A DNA stretch of 64,000 nt from Lineus longissimus (GCF_910592395.1 NC_088308.1:10371001-10435000); one strand, 5' to 3'; counted from the first letter of the stretch, positions 10,851 to 23,715 are shown. Program-made: numbers and translations. Notes: generated from the sequence alone by a model not told the origin.

Positions 10851-13800
10851 TTTCTTTAATTGGTAAACTCGAAAGTAGAGGCGAAATTCTGGCAATATTT
10901 CTGTCTAAGATTGGTCATTTGACTTCTTATATAAACATATCGTGTGAAATCAAATATCACAATCCTTTTGGTAATAACCTAAAGAAGAGTAATACCGCAC
11001 CCAGGTGCGACTTCCGAATGTGTAGGACACATAGTAGTTGAAGAGGAAAGCACGGAATCACCAAAGGCGAATCACAAATCCTGATCCTGAAACGGCGTGG
11101 CTTTCAAGAAACTAACATTCCTGGCTCTTTCGAATGACACTGATGTAAATCGAGGGGCCAAGTACTATGTGGTCATTTGCTTGGGAACGCTGAAATTCGT
11201 ACCCGGCCTCGATCATATGATTTCTAGAGTCCTTCGGCACTGGATAAAAAACAGTATTTGAAGCTAGTACATGAACTCCACAAATGCGGGCAGTTAATTA
11301 TTGGTCTTTTACATTGCAAACATATAGCCTACATTTTATTGCGTGTTTTGAAGTCCCAGAGCATCTTCCTTCATGATGATGCCCCCCCCCCCAAAGAAGA
11401 AAAAACCAAAGATCAATTGGTCTTGAGACATTACCCGCACTGGCTGAAGTTCTAACACAAAAGCAATTGTGCCTAATCAGAGCGTCGCAAGCATTTGATT
11501 CTCGGATTTTCATGAACATTGTCTCAACGATATCCAAACTCGAATTTCCATTTGTTGTTATATCTTCCTGACGGAAAGGACTGAAGCACTGTCTTCTCCG
11601 AGGTGGGCACCTCAACTTTGATTCTATGATTTTCGAATGTTATTTTCAATTATTCAAACCATTAGATGTGCAGTACTGGAACCCAGAAGTATTAAGGTAG
11701 CAGGAAGGGATGGGCGTTGCTGGTTTCTGAGTGTGAGGGGGTAGACTAGGCATGATGCCAGTCTCTCTTAAAGCACAGTCAACAGACATGTGGTTTCAGT
11801 ATTAGGTCTTTCATTGTAGCAATGCGAAAATGTTAGTAATTTTGGTTAGGTCCGTCCTTCGTTATGACCAAGTAGCTTCTAGAGAGACTCAACCACTCAC
11901 TCTCTAGATTATAGCGGCCGCCTCAGCACCACCACGCGGGGCCCAATGGCAATAGGCTAAGTAGCTTCGCACGATATGCACCATTCAGGGAAACTCAATG
12001 AGGAAGTATGCTCATTAGCATAATCTATTCTTAGCTCCAGCTCGAGGTAATCTTGCGCAGTGTTTCTTCGGGCCAGATACATTGTGGTGGAAAACGTCTA
12101 GTACAAAGAACGCCTGGCTTGCGCCAGACTAATATAAAATGAAGAAGGTCTGGCTGCGCGAGGCTACTGTGATAAAAATGACCATTACAGAGACTCTGTG
12201 GCGTAGGCATATACTTTTTACAATTAAAAATGCTCTATACATGCAATAGAAGAACCATGCCGTCCCGAGCTTCGCGCGATATGGACCATTCTGGAAAATC
12301 TACATGAGGAAGGTATGCTCATTAGCATAATCTATTATTAGTCCCTGCTCGAGCTAATCTTGCGCAGTGTTGCTTCTGCCCATATACATCGTGCTGGAAA
12401 ACGCCTCGTACAAAGAAGATGCCAGACTAATAAGTGAAGAACTTCTTGCTGCGCGATACTACTGTAATAAAAGTGACCATTGCAGAGACTCTATGTCGTA
12501 CGCATATATTTTTTAAAATTAAAAATGCACTCCGAAGACGATATGGAATGATTTTTTTATTAACATTTCCTGAACTATATACCTTCAAATTATCACTTTA
12601 CATAAATAGATCGGCGTTAGGTCGCGCGCTTTTCTTTCCTTGTGACAATATAAAGCAAAATAGTTACAACCCCACAATCGCGCTATAAGTCCATAATAAG
12701 GCCACGGTGACCCATTATAAATGTTTCGCCAGCTTCGCAATTTTGCCGCTACGCGACGCGTTGGGTCCTTGCGTCGAGGTTGACAGATGAAAAATCTCGG
12801 AAGCTGACTGAAACTGACTTCAGCTGATTCAAACTTCGATTTTAGAATGATAGGTGCAATTCAATTGAAAAATGCTACTATTGTCATATCATATATCGAA
12901 GAAAGCTAATCGGAAAATATCTGATATGTTAAATGTGAAGCCATCATAAGGTACTACCTTCAGAAAAAGAAAGGTGAAGATTTTATATTGATCAATATTT
13001 TCATGCCAAAATGAAATCCTTTAACTTACTTCATAACTTGTTTGTACATATCATTTCTCTTCTATTATATGGACAGTAAAGCGCCATCTCACGAGGATTG
13101 AAGATCCTTCCACTTGTAGCTCTACAAATAAACCGGTAGAACCTATCTTACTGCAGCATGACGGCAATGTTACATCCATACCACCCCCAGAGTGATGCCA
13201 AGCGAACATTTGATGGTAGAATCCACCTGCATGTATCAACGACTGTGTAAACAAAACATCACATACTGCTTCCGATGTTGTGTGCATACCGATGCAATGT
13301 AACCTTACCAAACTATACAGACAGTCAAGCGACCTAAAGTTTATTTTGCGGGTGAAATTCCGTTTATGAATGAAGTGACGTTTGTCTGAGATATGTTACA
13401 AGTGAAGCGTTTGGTGTCCTAAACTATTTTATAAAATAGTTGAATTACGGTAAAGTGTTGATGTCAATACAGCTTCCTCTTGTCGTCGTTTTGCAATAAT
13501 AGGCAGGTTTTGCAACCCATACGAACGCCGAAGTACTGAGTATGATTGCCTGTGGTGTAAACATAAAGTCATATGTGCGAATTCATTCACACGACACTTA
13601 TTAAATCAGTGTTCATACTTAGCGGCACAAGCAATCAGAGAACCTTTGATAAAATACATTTACCTACTCTGTATTTTGTCATTCGCAGCACTTCGTATTC
13701 CGATTTTCCCGATGCAGCGAAATGGCAGAATATTTCCAATTGATAGTTGGTGTCCTACTATTGATATTGATCCGTCAGTTAACATGAAAGATATTGCCAC

Positions 13801-14689
13801 TTCAAAGTGTAAGAAATGATGCTGCATCGATTGCTTAAGAATAAAAAAGGCAATGGATCGACTCGGCGCGAAGTATTCTCAGGGTGGAACAAAAACCCGG
13901 ACACGTAATGTTAGGAGAGATAGATTTATGATAATAATCCACGCCAACATACCACTTTACTTTCTTCGGTTTATCATCAATTAGTAGGTATAGAAATGCA
14001 TTCTAACATATCTCGTTTGCCAATTCTGACGCTGTAGCATATTTGTTGAAATTTGATATTTCAATATCAATCTCATTTAAATATCAAATAAGAATGCATT
14101 GTAAGAGAAATTCAAGAATGTATTTTGACACCTACCTGCTGATAAACCGAAGATCTAGACATTTGAGTGATATGTTGGCGTTGATGACTCGCATTTTGAA
14201 GATGGAGATGAACTCCAAACATGAATAACCTTTTCCCAAAATCGAATAGTCTGAAGGCGCAGATACCTAATAGGAGGTCAATGTTAGGTAAATGAGATCA
14301 GTATTTTACCGGCTATCTGTCAAATACTGCAGCGTAAGAAGGTTTGATTTTCAGACGAGAAATCTCGGTTGGATCTCGCAATCACGCGTTATTGGAGGTC
14401 AATGTCAGGTAAATAAGACCAGTATTTAACCAGATATCGATTAACTACTACAGCGTTGTAACAATAAAACGTGTTCTTTGAGTTTCAGAGGAGAAATCTC
14501 GCTTGGGTCTCGCAATGACGCCAGTGTTCGAGATGAGTTCGAGACTAACACCTCGTTGTCCCGTGATGATGACGTCAAGACCTGAAGTCAATAAGAGAGT
14601 GCTATCCTTGGTATCATACATGCAATACACGTGCAATAGACGCCGATATTAGCAAAGTAGAATATGCTTGAATAACATCATCTTACGAT
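10851..14689. other. Upstream region of copy B
   Basis: Array-unit intergenic DNA collinear with 1286-6020 minus the LTR and LINE found there. It includes a short poly-C run near 11383, the tandem block at 11975-12530, the landmark blocks near 12830, 13120 and 13624, and a palindromic stretch at about 13990-14110 built on AAATGCATTC and GAATGCATT. It supplies the empty sites for the insertions in the copy A unit. No convincing gene. Confidence 0.55.
11975..12530. repeat. Tandem duplication in putative upstream region
   Basis: Two diverged copies of about 250 bp (roughly 11975-12225 and 12275-12530). Each contains GCTCATTAGCATAATCTATT and the CTCGAG(G/C)TAATCTTGCGCAGTG stretch. The copy A unit has one (2106-2390). 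It lies 1.1-1.7 kb upstream of the copy B start codon. A regulatory role is possible only by position and repetition. Confidence 0.55.
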
Positions 14690-14785
14690 ATCTATACCCA
14701 CAAAGCACTTCAGCTTCAAGTGATAGTGCCACTTGGAATTCCAAACTGAAAAAACTCCTTTGATACTTGAACTTTAGCTGTGTTT
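14690..14785 (-). pseudogene. 5' fragment of exon 2
   Basis: About 95 bp matching the first codons of exon 2 (WNSKWHYHLKLK region) and its acceptor. It continues into intron-like DNA up to the GTTGCTTGG breakpoint, where module Z begins. The rest of the exon is missing. A relic of the same recombinant arrangement as at 7764-7920. Confidence 0.65.
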
Positions 14786-14958
14786 TCTGGAGTTACGAAA
14801 AACTGTGAATATATAGTTCGTTGTCCATCTGCAATAAAGTAAGGGATGAGAAATAAATAAAGCAATAATAACTGCGCATTATCTAGCACGAGGTACCGAA
14901 TTCGGAAAATAAGGGTTTTAACCCAAATGGCTATCGATCCTATTGGCTAGGTGTTGCT

Positions 14959-15705
14959 TGGTCCAACATAGGTGGGCAGTTGCCAAGGGCGAACTCCATT
15001 CCTCCGGCAAAAATTGAGTAGGGTAGGAAGCCAGTAATGTTTTGAGATATAATAATGATCACATAATCTTCATGTAATACCTGTCCAATGGACGCCAATT
15101 CTGGCAGAGAAAATGTGCTTGAATAATATGCTTTGGGGAATGATAGCACTAGTACAGCTAGTCTACGCTCTGAATGGTGCCTTCAAGATTGAGGTGTGAG
15201 ATACAGATTCCCTTTAACACAGGCATGCCAGGGTAGTGGTTTGTTTTTACGACTTTCCCGCACTGCACATGGAGTCCTATATATGATAGCGAATGCGAGT
15301 GCAGCATGTGCTTATCTTGATTCATTAACAAAACGTCTTTGAAGCCAACATATCAATCCACGTAAGTATTGGTCTGATCAAGCTACTCATCAAGCTTACG
15401 TCTTATATGCTGACCATCGACCTGGTGCTCCTTTTCCACCCCTTTCCCGCTTCCTCGAGCGAAATGTTCTCGCTGTTCCTCAGATGACAGCCAAGCCAGC
15501 ATGATTAGTTAACCCCGGATGAAGTACCACGCCGTGAAGTGAACCTGCACCTATCAACTGATGTCAACAAAACTGCTGTAATGACTCCCATTTCAATGTA
15601 AATGCATACATGTAGTACCAATTTCAATAAATACATTGACATAGAAACATCACTATGATCTGCAGCCGAAACCTCCGAACATTTCCCGCCACTGAGTGCA
15701 CGCCG
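14959..15705 (-). repeat. Module Z, copy 2
   Basis: Close copy of 7921-8590, joined to intron-like sequence at the same GTTGCTTGG breakpoint. The 69-codon minus frame (15149-14940) is open, but the longer frame seen in copy 1 is broken here. It includes the extra segment of about 85 bp missing from copy 1. Followed by the duplicated satellite-bearing segment. Confidence 0.5.
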
Positions 15706-16366
15706 AGGTCTGGGGCCACCGCAAAACCCACTCTATCCCCTGTTTGTGTGAGTAGGTGCGAGGATTGACGACTGGATTAACGGGTAGTGTTCAGATGGTG
15801 AAAGTTGCCAGCTGCCTTGATTAGGAGGGTGAACTGCATGCCAGAGTCACAGAATAAGGCGTCAATGGCCATCTTATAATCCAGATATGCATCATACGCC
15901 AATCTTGTTGATAATATGGTGTACATACTATACGATAGATTGATTTGACCAAGCCTGCTAGACCTTTTTAAACACGAGAGCACAGTATCAACCCCCTATC
16001 AAGTTGACACGTTGGGAAAGTTTCATGAGCACAGGCCCATTGGTATTTCCGCAAAGTCCCGTAGTCTATTCTTTTAATAGTATAGATAGATGGAGAACAC
16101 AACATAGAAAATAACCCAGTACATGTTCACCTCACAATGACCATGGAATAGAAAATGGCATAGACACGTCAATATTTAAATGTGGGTTTAAAGAGTTTAC
16201 TGAAGAAACCCAATACTGGCCTACCAGATCTTTTCCTGCCATTTGGTTCCTTAGACAATCTATAGACAGTCTACCTCGAGTAGGCCTACCAGAAACATGG
16301 CATAAGCAATCTACTTTGAGTACTACATTGCATAAGATTTTCAAATTGATTGATTGAAACTTGCAA

Positions 16367-16632
16367 CTTGCATTTTCAACTTGCAACTTGCATTTTCAAC
16401 TTGCAACTTGCATTTTCAACTTGCAACTTGCATTTTCAACTTGCAACTTGCATTTTTAACTTACAACTTGCAGTTTTAGCTTGCAACTTGCAACTTGCAG
16501 AAAAGAAACCCTCCGAAGTGTTGCTAATATGCAAGTTGCAAGTTGCAAGTAGGAAATGCAAGTTGCAAGTTCGAAATGCAAGTTGCAAGTAGGAAATGCA
16601 AGTTGCAAGTTGGAAATGCAAGTTGCAAGTTG
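16367..16632. repeat. Inverted 20-bp satellite, copy 1
   Basis: About five to six units of AACTTGCAACTTGCATTTTC, a 40-50 bp spacer (around AGAAAAGAAACCCTCCG), then about six units in inverse orientation. The whole could fold into a long stem. The right arm ends in unrelated sequence at about 16640, so this palindrome is incomplete relative to copy 2. Confidence 0.85.
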
Positions 16633-16640
16633 CGCAAGTT

Positions 16641-16948
16641 ACAAATATATTTTCATCAAAATTACAAAGATCCCTTCAAAAAGTTCAACCAGCTAAAGCC
16701 AACAACAAATAAAGGTTTGTTTTTTTATGTAAACAGTTTCTCAACCAAGTGATGAAGAACCTTGTCAATGAACAACATTCTAATTGTTTATATAGAAATC
16801 AAAAGACTTCCTGTTACTTTAAATCGAGGAACCAGTTTCTTCACTGGAATCGTATTGAAGATCCAAGGAATTTACTCTAAAGGGAAACTGAAAAATGATT
16901 ATTTGCATGATTTTGTTCAGTCTGTGTTCAGTACACTCAATAATTCAG
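16641..16948 (+). other. Unassigned spacer with one short frame
   Basis: About 300 bp not found elsewhere in the window. A plus-strand frame (16762-16995) contains TSFFTGIVLKIQGIYSKGKL and runs into the duplicated block. I cannot assign it. It may be a piece of the mobile element that carries the satellites. Confidence 0.3.
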
Positions 16949-17322
16949 TCTGGGGTCACCGCAAAACCCACTCTATCCCCTGTTTGTGTGAGTAGGTGCG
17001 AGGATAGACGACTGGATTAACGGGTAGTGTTCAGATGCTGAAAGTTGCCAGCTGCCTTGATTAGGAGGGTGAACTGCATGCCAGAGTCACAGAATAAGGC
17101 GTCAATGGCCATCTTATAATCCAGATATGCATCATACGCCAATCTTGTTGATAATATGGTGTACATACTATACGATAGATTGATTTGACCAAGCCTGCTA
17201 GACCTTTTTAAACACGAGAGCACAGTATCAACCCCCTATCAAGTTGACACGTTGGGAAAGTTTCATGAGCACAGGTCCATTGGTATTTCCGCAAAGTCCC
17301 GTAGTCTATTCTTTTAATAGTA

Positions 17323-18151
17323 GGGGAAAGTGGGGCAAAATGGCACCATGAGGCAAAACGGAACATCACAAAATCTCCACCAAGGAGGTGCCACCATCTG
17401 ATGGATTCCTGTCAAATCATAGCTTAGGATGTCCATGCCCCTACAATAAAATATCATGATTCCAAATGGAAACATAGAGGAGATCAGAGTGTTTGAATAT
17501 TTTTGACCCCCTGATCTATGACAAGGGCCCATTCGTTGACAGGTAGATCCCAGAGAGAGCAGAGATCCAGATATCTTAAACAGTCTATTTACAGATGAGG
17601 CCAAGAGGTACCAGCACACGGTAAATTAGTGTTATGATTCTGCCTTGTTTCAGATCACTGGAGTGTAAATATAAATAAAATGTTTTGGGGCAAAATGGTC
17701 CACTTGGGTGAGGGGCAAAATGGCCCCAGTTAATCTTCATTAAATTTCAGAAAGTGTTCTGTTTTCCAAAAACAGATATTCACATTCAATTGTGCGTCAC
17801 CAACTTGTATTTTTGGTTGAAACATCACAATTAGTGTAAAGGTTGATGAATAAATACCCATGATTAAAACCATTGAAAAATTAATTTTCACATATTGCTT
17901 TCAACGTTGGTTCCATAATGCCCCATGGGGTGTTCCATTTTACCTCATATATGGGGCAAAACGGAATTTCAATACCAAAAAATATTTTGTCAGTTATCTC
18001 AGTGGATGGATGATCCAGGCAACTTTCATTGGCATAGTTCTAAACTTTAGGTCATTAAGTATTAGTTGAGTGAATATGGATATCCCAAGCATACATGTGA
18101 GCGAGTGACAGTGCTCCAAAGTTAGGGGGTCCGTTATGCCCCTGTTTCCCC
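17323..18151. mobile_element. TA-flanked MITE with GGGGCAAAA motifs
   Basis: An 829-bp insertion with imperfect terminal inverted repeats, GGGGAAAGTGGGGCAAAATGG on the left against GGGGAAACAGGGGCATAACGG from the right. It is flanked by TA. The first copy of the duplication (near 16080) preserves the empty site ATAGTATAGATAG. Several internal repeats of GGGGCAAAA(T/C)GG. No transposase. TA target and inverted ends suggest a Tc1/mariner-type non-autonomous element. Confidence 0.78.
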
Positions 18152-18425
18152 TATAGATAAATGGAGAACACAACATAGAAAATAACCCAGTACATGTTCA
18201 CCTCACAATGACCATGGAATAGAAAATGGAATAGACACGTCAATATTTAAATGTGGGTTTAAAGAGTTTACTGAAGAAACCCAATACTGGCCTACCAGAT
18301 CTTTTCCTGCCATTTGGTTCCTTAGACAATCTATAGACAGTCTACCTCGAGTAGGCCTACCAGAAACATGGCATAAGCAATCTACTTTGAGTATTACATT
18401 GCATAAGATTTTCAATTTGATTGAT

Positions 18426-18612
18426 TGAAACTTGCAACTTGCATTTTCAACTTGCAACTTGGGTTTCTTTTCTGCAAGTTTTCTGCAAGTTGCAAGTTGC
18501 AAGTTAAAAATGCAAGTTGCAAGTTAAAAATGCAAGTTGCAAGTTGAAAATGCAAGTTGCAAGTTGAAAATGCAAGTTGCAAGTTGAAAATGCAAGTTGC
18601 AAGTTTCAATCA
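18426..18612. repeat. Inverted 20-bp satellite, copy 2 (complete palindrome)
   Basis: Same unit as at 16367 but with a short left arm and about six inverse units on the right. Here the outer arms also match: the left sequence from TACTTTGAGTA through TTGATTGATTGAAAC is mirrored at 18602-18650. It is therefore a long near-palindrome with the satellite at its centre. Confidence 0.83.
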
Positions 18613-18852
18613 ATCAAATTGAAAATCTTATGCAATGTAGTACTCAAAGTATGACCTTTCCTGAATTTGTATTTCTTCGGCCAAAGTATCAGCCTTTTCT
18701 TTTCGTCGACAAAGCAGAAAAATGCAGCTTGGTCAACGATGGTGGGGATGAACCGAATTTTGGCTTTGATGTGAAATACTAGAGCTGATGACTTGTCCCT
18801 GCACAAATCAGCTTGAAACATATACAATGTACAACTTTTGAATTCTGTGTTT

Positions 18853-20014
18853 TATTAATAGGTCCCAGATCCCGCCTGGGGACTATATTGATATCACTGG
18901 AATTCTCGAAACTGTTATTTTCTTCCCACAAAATTAACACATTTATTGCGGTAGTCCAGCAAAATGGCTAAATAAACCAGAAATCAATCACCCTTACACC
19001 ACCAAACCCAATTCCATCTATGGACTATCGCAAAAATATTTTTAAAATCCTGAGTATTTCGATACTTTTAAAGCATTTTATGCTGAGATATGATACCGTC
19101 TTCTCCCAACATGCCGAAGCCGCGATTCAATCTGACATGCGCTGTGACATGCGCAGAGGCGAGACGCTGATACATTAGCATAAGCTCCGCCCCTTCATAA
19201 TGATGTCATTATTTTCAATCTCAGGAGTTGGTCGAGCGATGGGACGATGGAGGTATTATAAAGAAACCCAATTCGATTCATGGACTATCGCAAAAAGATT
19301 TTTCAAAACTCAGAATATTTCGATGCTTTAGATGCGTTTTTATGACTCCTCCCTCTGGGACCTGGAGTCAGTATTGTTTTCGCTCAGGCGTCTCGTACAA
19401 TCACATGACCTCTCCAACACTCGATAATGCACTCTTTTCGTCCACGTTTTAGGCCAATCTTCGGCATGAACATGAAATCTAATAAGCGCAGTACTTAAAT
19501 TAGATGTTTCTCTCGCCTTGAAAACATTCCTGGGTAAAATCTATTGAGATTAGCCGAGTTAATCTACTTTTTCCGTGCTTAAAATCGCTGCCGCTGAATT
19601 CTATAAATAGAAACTATAAACATCGCGGCAGTGTGGTTCCCATTGTGCGCCCTCCCACTTCACACCATGTCAGGCAGTTTTACGGAGAGGGAGGGCGTGC
19701 GGTAAGAAGAATGGCCCAAAATGACGTTACGTTTTCCTGGCAATTCCTCTTGCCAGACCAGTCAAGCATTGCGAAAGCATCTTTAATTCAGACAACGTTA
19801 GAACTAGAAAACGAATATGTTAATTTGCAAAAGTAAAAGCAGATTTCACCACTAACCAGTCAAATCGGAATACGACGGCGCAAAATGTTCTCGCTTTCCT
19901 CCTGCTTTCCTCCTCGCTTTCCTCCTTTGACTACAGTCGAGTTTGTTACTCAGTTTCAACTCGGTTGACATGACGACTACCTGGGGACTATCAAATTTGC
20001 TACCAGCAAATTTC
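18853..20014. mobile_element. Unclassified insertion in exon 2 of copy D
   Basis: About 1.16 kb absent from every other exon 2. It has a direct repeat of CCTGGGGACTAT near both ends and two diverged copies of an 80-bp block (around 19005 and 19265, sharing TGGACTATCGCAAAAA). Near the right end is a hairpin, AAATTTGCT-acc-AGCAAATTT, followed seven bases later by CTAG and T. That end resembles a Helitron 3' terminus, but no matching 5' TC end is convincing, and GAATTCT-GTTT-like sequence occurs at both edges. No long ORF. Confidence 0.45.
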
Positions 20015-21816
20015 GGAATTCTAGTTTGCTATTGCAACCGCTGCAAGCGTACTGCCAAGTAACGCCAATAATACTAGTTCCAAATATCCTGGCAAAAGTA
20101 ATTGTTCTTAATCTATTCTCCTCAAGTTGAATCGTTCGCATCGTATTGTACATGTATTTTCTTTCCGTTATGGTTATTTTGAAAGGTTTGAATGTAAACT
20201 CGAATAGGTTTCCTTCAGAGTTAAACAGAGGATTACTAAGCTTGACCGGAAACAACGATGATATCAAATTTGTTGCATACTTTGCTTCTCCGAGAGATTT
20301 TAAGAAATTAAGTTTCAGGACAATACCAAGATTTCTTATACTGAACGATTTGAAAGAAGTGACAAGCGTCTCTAAACCAAGGAGATAGGTTAGTGCAAAG
20401 ACGACTATATTGCTATTGACTGCAAACCGAAGATGTCGAAATGTCGAATTACCGGGGCCACGACTACTCCTGAAGTTGTTATACGGTAGCAACAATTATT
20501 GGCGATTGCGTCCATCTAAACTAAATGCAAATGCTCGTAGGTCACTATTCTGCCACAACCGTGCGCTCTCCTCGCAAATACCGATAACCCCGTTCTCATA
20601 TTCACCAGCAATATCCACGAGATTATTTATGAAGAAATTATGCTTTAATGTATATGGCGAATTATCATTTTCTTGTAAAAATATATAAACATTGAAAGTT
20701 GACGTCAGTACCTCTCTGAAAGTAGCTAGACCCACGAGGCACTTCAGCTTCAGGTGATAATGCCACTTGGAATTCCAGACTGGAAATTGTCCTTTGATAC
20801 TTGGACTGTAGCTGTGCTGGTATTTCTGTAGTTACAAAATACTTTAAATATATAATTCGTTGTCCATCTGCAATAAAGTAAAGGCTGAGAAATGAATGAT
20901 AAGCAATAATAACTGCACATTATCTAGCACGAGGTACCGAATTCTTAAAACAAGGTATTTCAACCACATGGATATCGATCCTATTGGCTGGGTGTTACTT
21001 GGTTTATGTCACAGAATAATTATAATGCCTAAAATGGCTGCTTATACTTTAGTAGTGCTTGATAAGCTGATAAAGAATTGACGTTACGGAAAGGATGGAC
21101 GAATGGAGAGCTAGCTCGGGTCAAATTGTAGTCAACATCGGAAAAGCGTGATAATTCAGTCTTCAGGTTCTGATTCAGATTTTGAATTTTTCCTTTTATG
21201 TACAACTGCGACAAGAAATGGAAATGACGTTGCGTCTTAAAAGCGGGCTGACGTGGATTAAGATCTCGGCGTGCACTCACGTGGACTTTCGGTTGAGGAC
21301 AAACTTGCCCTGTGCCGAAATGAAAAAAAAAACATTGGAATTGATCAATTGCCGCCATCTTGAATGTCAGCATCCTGAGATTCAGAGTTTTGACAATCCT
21401 ACGTCATAAACTGTGTCGCCAGTTCAGACTGTAAATCTAATTGAGACCGAATTAGTGCCACTTTCTCTCATAAAACGTTTTATCTCGCATTTTTTTAGTA
21501 ATGTCACGCGTGTTTAGAGCTTTTTTCCGGTTTTTTTTACTTTGAGGGATTATAATAAGACTTTATCATAGGTGAAAATCTTTCATTAATTCATTCTTGT
21601 AGGAATCATAATTCCGCTGTTCATTATTCTGAAATAGCTAAGCTCATGTAACCTTGTGCATGACACTTCGATCACTTCACAGCGATTAATGTAAAATAAG
21701 CAACTTTGCAATTAACTAACTAATGTTGAGGGTCCTCATGGGATGTTGCTCCAAATTCTTCCTGTATCAGCCGGCATCGACATATCATCCGTCACTTTCT
21801 CTAATTCCAGATTTAA

Positions 21817-22522
21817 TATCACAGAAATTGAATAATATAATTGAATGCGGTTTTCAGCAGAGAATGGTATATCTGATTGGTCAGGTATCTGTAGTATTTG
21901 GGCCCAAATAATCCTGCCTCTTCATTATGTAGCAGGCAATTCTAAAAATGTTCAAAAAAAATTTAAATTCAATTTTCATTCTTTTTTACAATGGTATGGG
22001 TGAACTAGGATGCAACAAAGGTTTTTTTGCTTTCATTACTAAAAAATTCCTGCTAATTTCTTTATTTTGAAGATTAGTTTTTAGCTCGCTACAGGTGATT
22101 CTTTTTTTTCAGATAGCCGATGACATTTGGGAACACCCCTCATGGTCAGCAATGCAGTCAGTTGGGGCCAACTCACCTCATACATGAAGGATTGAGGGTC
22201 TTTATTAAAGGTTATGGAAGAGATGTAAAAAAAATAAAATAAAAATAAGCAAAAATGTGCATTTTTCAGTGACTGTCGAGCACATTCTATGGAATTGCAA
22301 GTGCCAAAAAATGATGGTCATAAAGCACAGTTCATGGCCTCATGTGAATTTTTGAAAAGGCACATGAAATAAAAAAAAGTGATTTTTGGACCTTTTTTGA
22401 AATGTGTGTTACATAATGGTGGGATGGATTAGATGCCTCCAAATACAACAGATATATGACCAACTAGTTATAACATACTCTGCTGAAAACCGCATTCAAA
22501 TATCGTATTTATCTCTGTGATA
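21817..22522. mobile_element. TTAA-flanked MITE in intron of copy D
   Basis: About 706 bp bounded by TTAA on each side (21813-21816 and 22523-22526). Long imperfect terminal inverted repeats start TATCACAGA and include TTGAATGCGGTTTTCAGCAG in both arms. AT-rich interior without ORF. A TTAA target suggests a piggyBac-type non-autonomous element. It lies in intron DNA that copy B lacks. Confidence 0.68.
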
Positions 22523-23189
22523 TTAAAGAAAACCGGCCTTTTTTTCCCGGTAGGACTGTACATTAGCAACAGGCCTACGTTAGTACGGCACTACTGTCAA
22601 AGTGCGACCAACCGGGTTTTCAAACGACTTATCGCCAAACCTACTTTCAATTTTACTAGCCTTTTGTGCGGATTCCGAAGTCCATTTTTGAACGCTAAGT
22701 AAAACGAATGACGAGTAAAGTGAGTCAAGAGAGAAGACATCTACAGGTACAAGACGGGCTTGAAATCGGAGCAAAAACAACAATTACGTGATCGGTAATT
22801 AAAAACATGGGATTATCGTTTTCCTTACCATGTGATAATTAGCCATGTGCTCTATGTTTACATTTTGACGTCGTCTTACTTTATACCAATCAGAAGCCGG
22901 TTGACGCGTTCTCCCCAACCGCATGTGCTCGTGGCGGGAAAGGTATTTCGCGCAAGGACTTGCGCGTACTGAAAATAACGAATAATGCGTTTGTCTACTA
23001 TCTGAGAGCTGAAACAAAATTGGAAAAGCATTAAACACGTTCAGAAAAAAGGTTTACTGATGAATCATCAGATTCAGAGAAACTAACCAACTGCAATACT
23101 AATCCCAATTGTCCTTTATGGAGCTTAGAACCAAAATGAGGTATTTCTTCAAATTGTCAGTTTGTTTATCTTGATTATTTAATTTGATA

Positions 23190-23262
23190 CTTTAAACTCG
23201 TGCTGTTCCTATCATCACTGTAATATTTTAATAACAGTGATACAAAGAACAGCATGAGTTTA
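23190..23262. repeat. Palindrome in the array intron
   Basis: AAACTCGTGCTGTTC ... CACTGTAATATTTTAATAACAGTG ... GAACAGCATGAGTTT forms an inverted repeat close to exon 1 of copy D. The same palindrome occurs at about 35637-35707 near exon 1 of copy E. It may be a small MITE or a folded RNA element. Confidence 0.6.
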
Positions 23263-23715
23263 TAAACTGCCCTTTCTTAAAGGAAATTGGGCTTTCGGCC
23301 TTCCTGGAGTTCCCAATTCTTAGTCTTCTTTATCAAGTCATCTATAAGGAACTACCACAACACTAGCTTGAGTAAAATCATATGGCATTGATATTCTTTG
23401 GTTTCGAAAATCTAGTAGCCAAATTTGTTAATGTTGATATCCTGAAACGAAAAGCGGTATTACCTGTATCACCCAATACCGGTATTTTAGACTAGTTTTC
23501 CTCCGGCTAAAATTCCATGTTGCTTTGTCTGATGAAAAAACCCAGTGGCAGCCATGACCTATGATGGAGAACGCCTGGCACTCCTGAGCAATCGTGCATG
23601 TTAACCCGCACTGGAGGACAGAATCAGCCCACTTGATTCCGGATTGAGGTTCATCAACATATCCGCTGTATGTCAGCACGAAAATAATTACTCGTACATG
23701 CGCAGTTGCAGCCAT

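Larger units (their letters stand above)
15711..18650. repeat. Direct duplication carrying palindromic satellites
   Basis: A segment starting GGTC(T)GGGGCCACC/GGTCACC near 15711 and again near 16949 is duplicated head to tail, with an offset of about 1.24 kb. Both copies share a minus frame of 68 codons (LSCLKRSSRLGQINLSYS), differing at one residue. Both also share the block 16082-16380 / 18153-18425 and a palindromic 20-bp satellite. Copy 2 additionally carries the MITE at 17323-18151. The right palindrome arm of copy 2 joins directly to the 3' end of an exon-2 pseudogene at about 18650. The insertion is absent from other array units. Confidence 0.75.
18650..23715 (-). pseudogene. PAN/apple tandem gene, copy D (pseudogene)
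   Basis: Exon 1 is 23464-23715 (84 codons, ATG followed by AATAHVRVIIFVLTYS). It keeps the signal-like start and PAN cysteines, but the fifth cysteine is changed (WNFS). Exon 2 starts at 20825 after a CTACAG acceptor. It is broken by a TAA at 20496-20498 where the intact copies read lysine, and by the insertion at 18853-20014. The 3' end of the exon is found at 18650-18852. The intron is enlarged to 2.6 kb by inserted DNA, including the MITE at 21817-22522. The intact donor and acceptor suggest the gene worked before these breaks. Confidence 0.8.

Noticed and set aside
14043-14228. Short ORF in the palindromic block
   Set aside because: AT-rich palindrome repeated in every unit with differing frames; no coding signal.
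16350-16632. Regular short repeats resembling a CRISPR array
   Set aside because: Units are contiguous without unique spacers and are arranged as an inverted pair in a eukaryotic sequence. It is a satellite palindrome.
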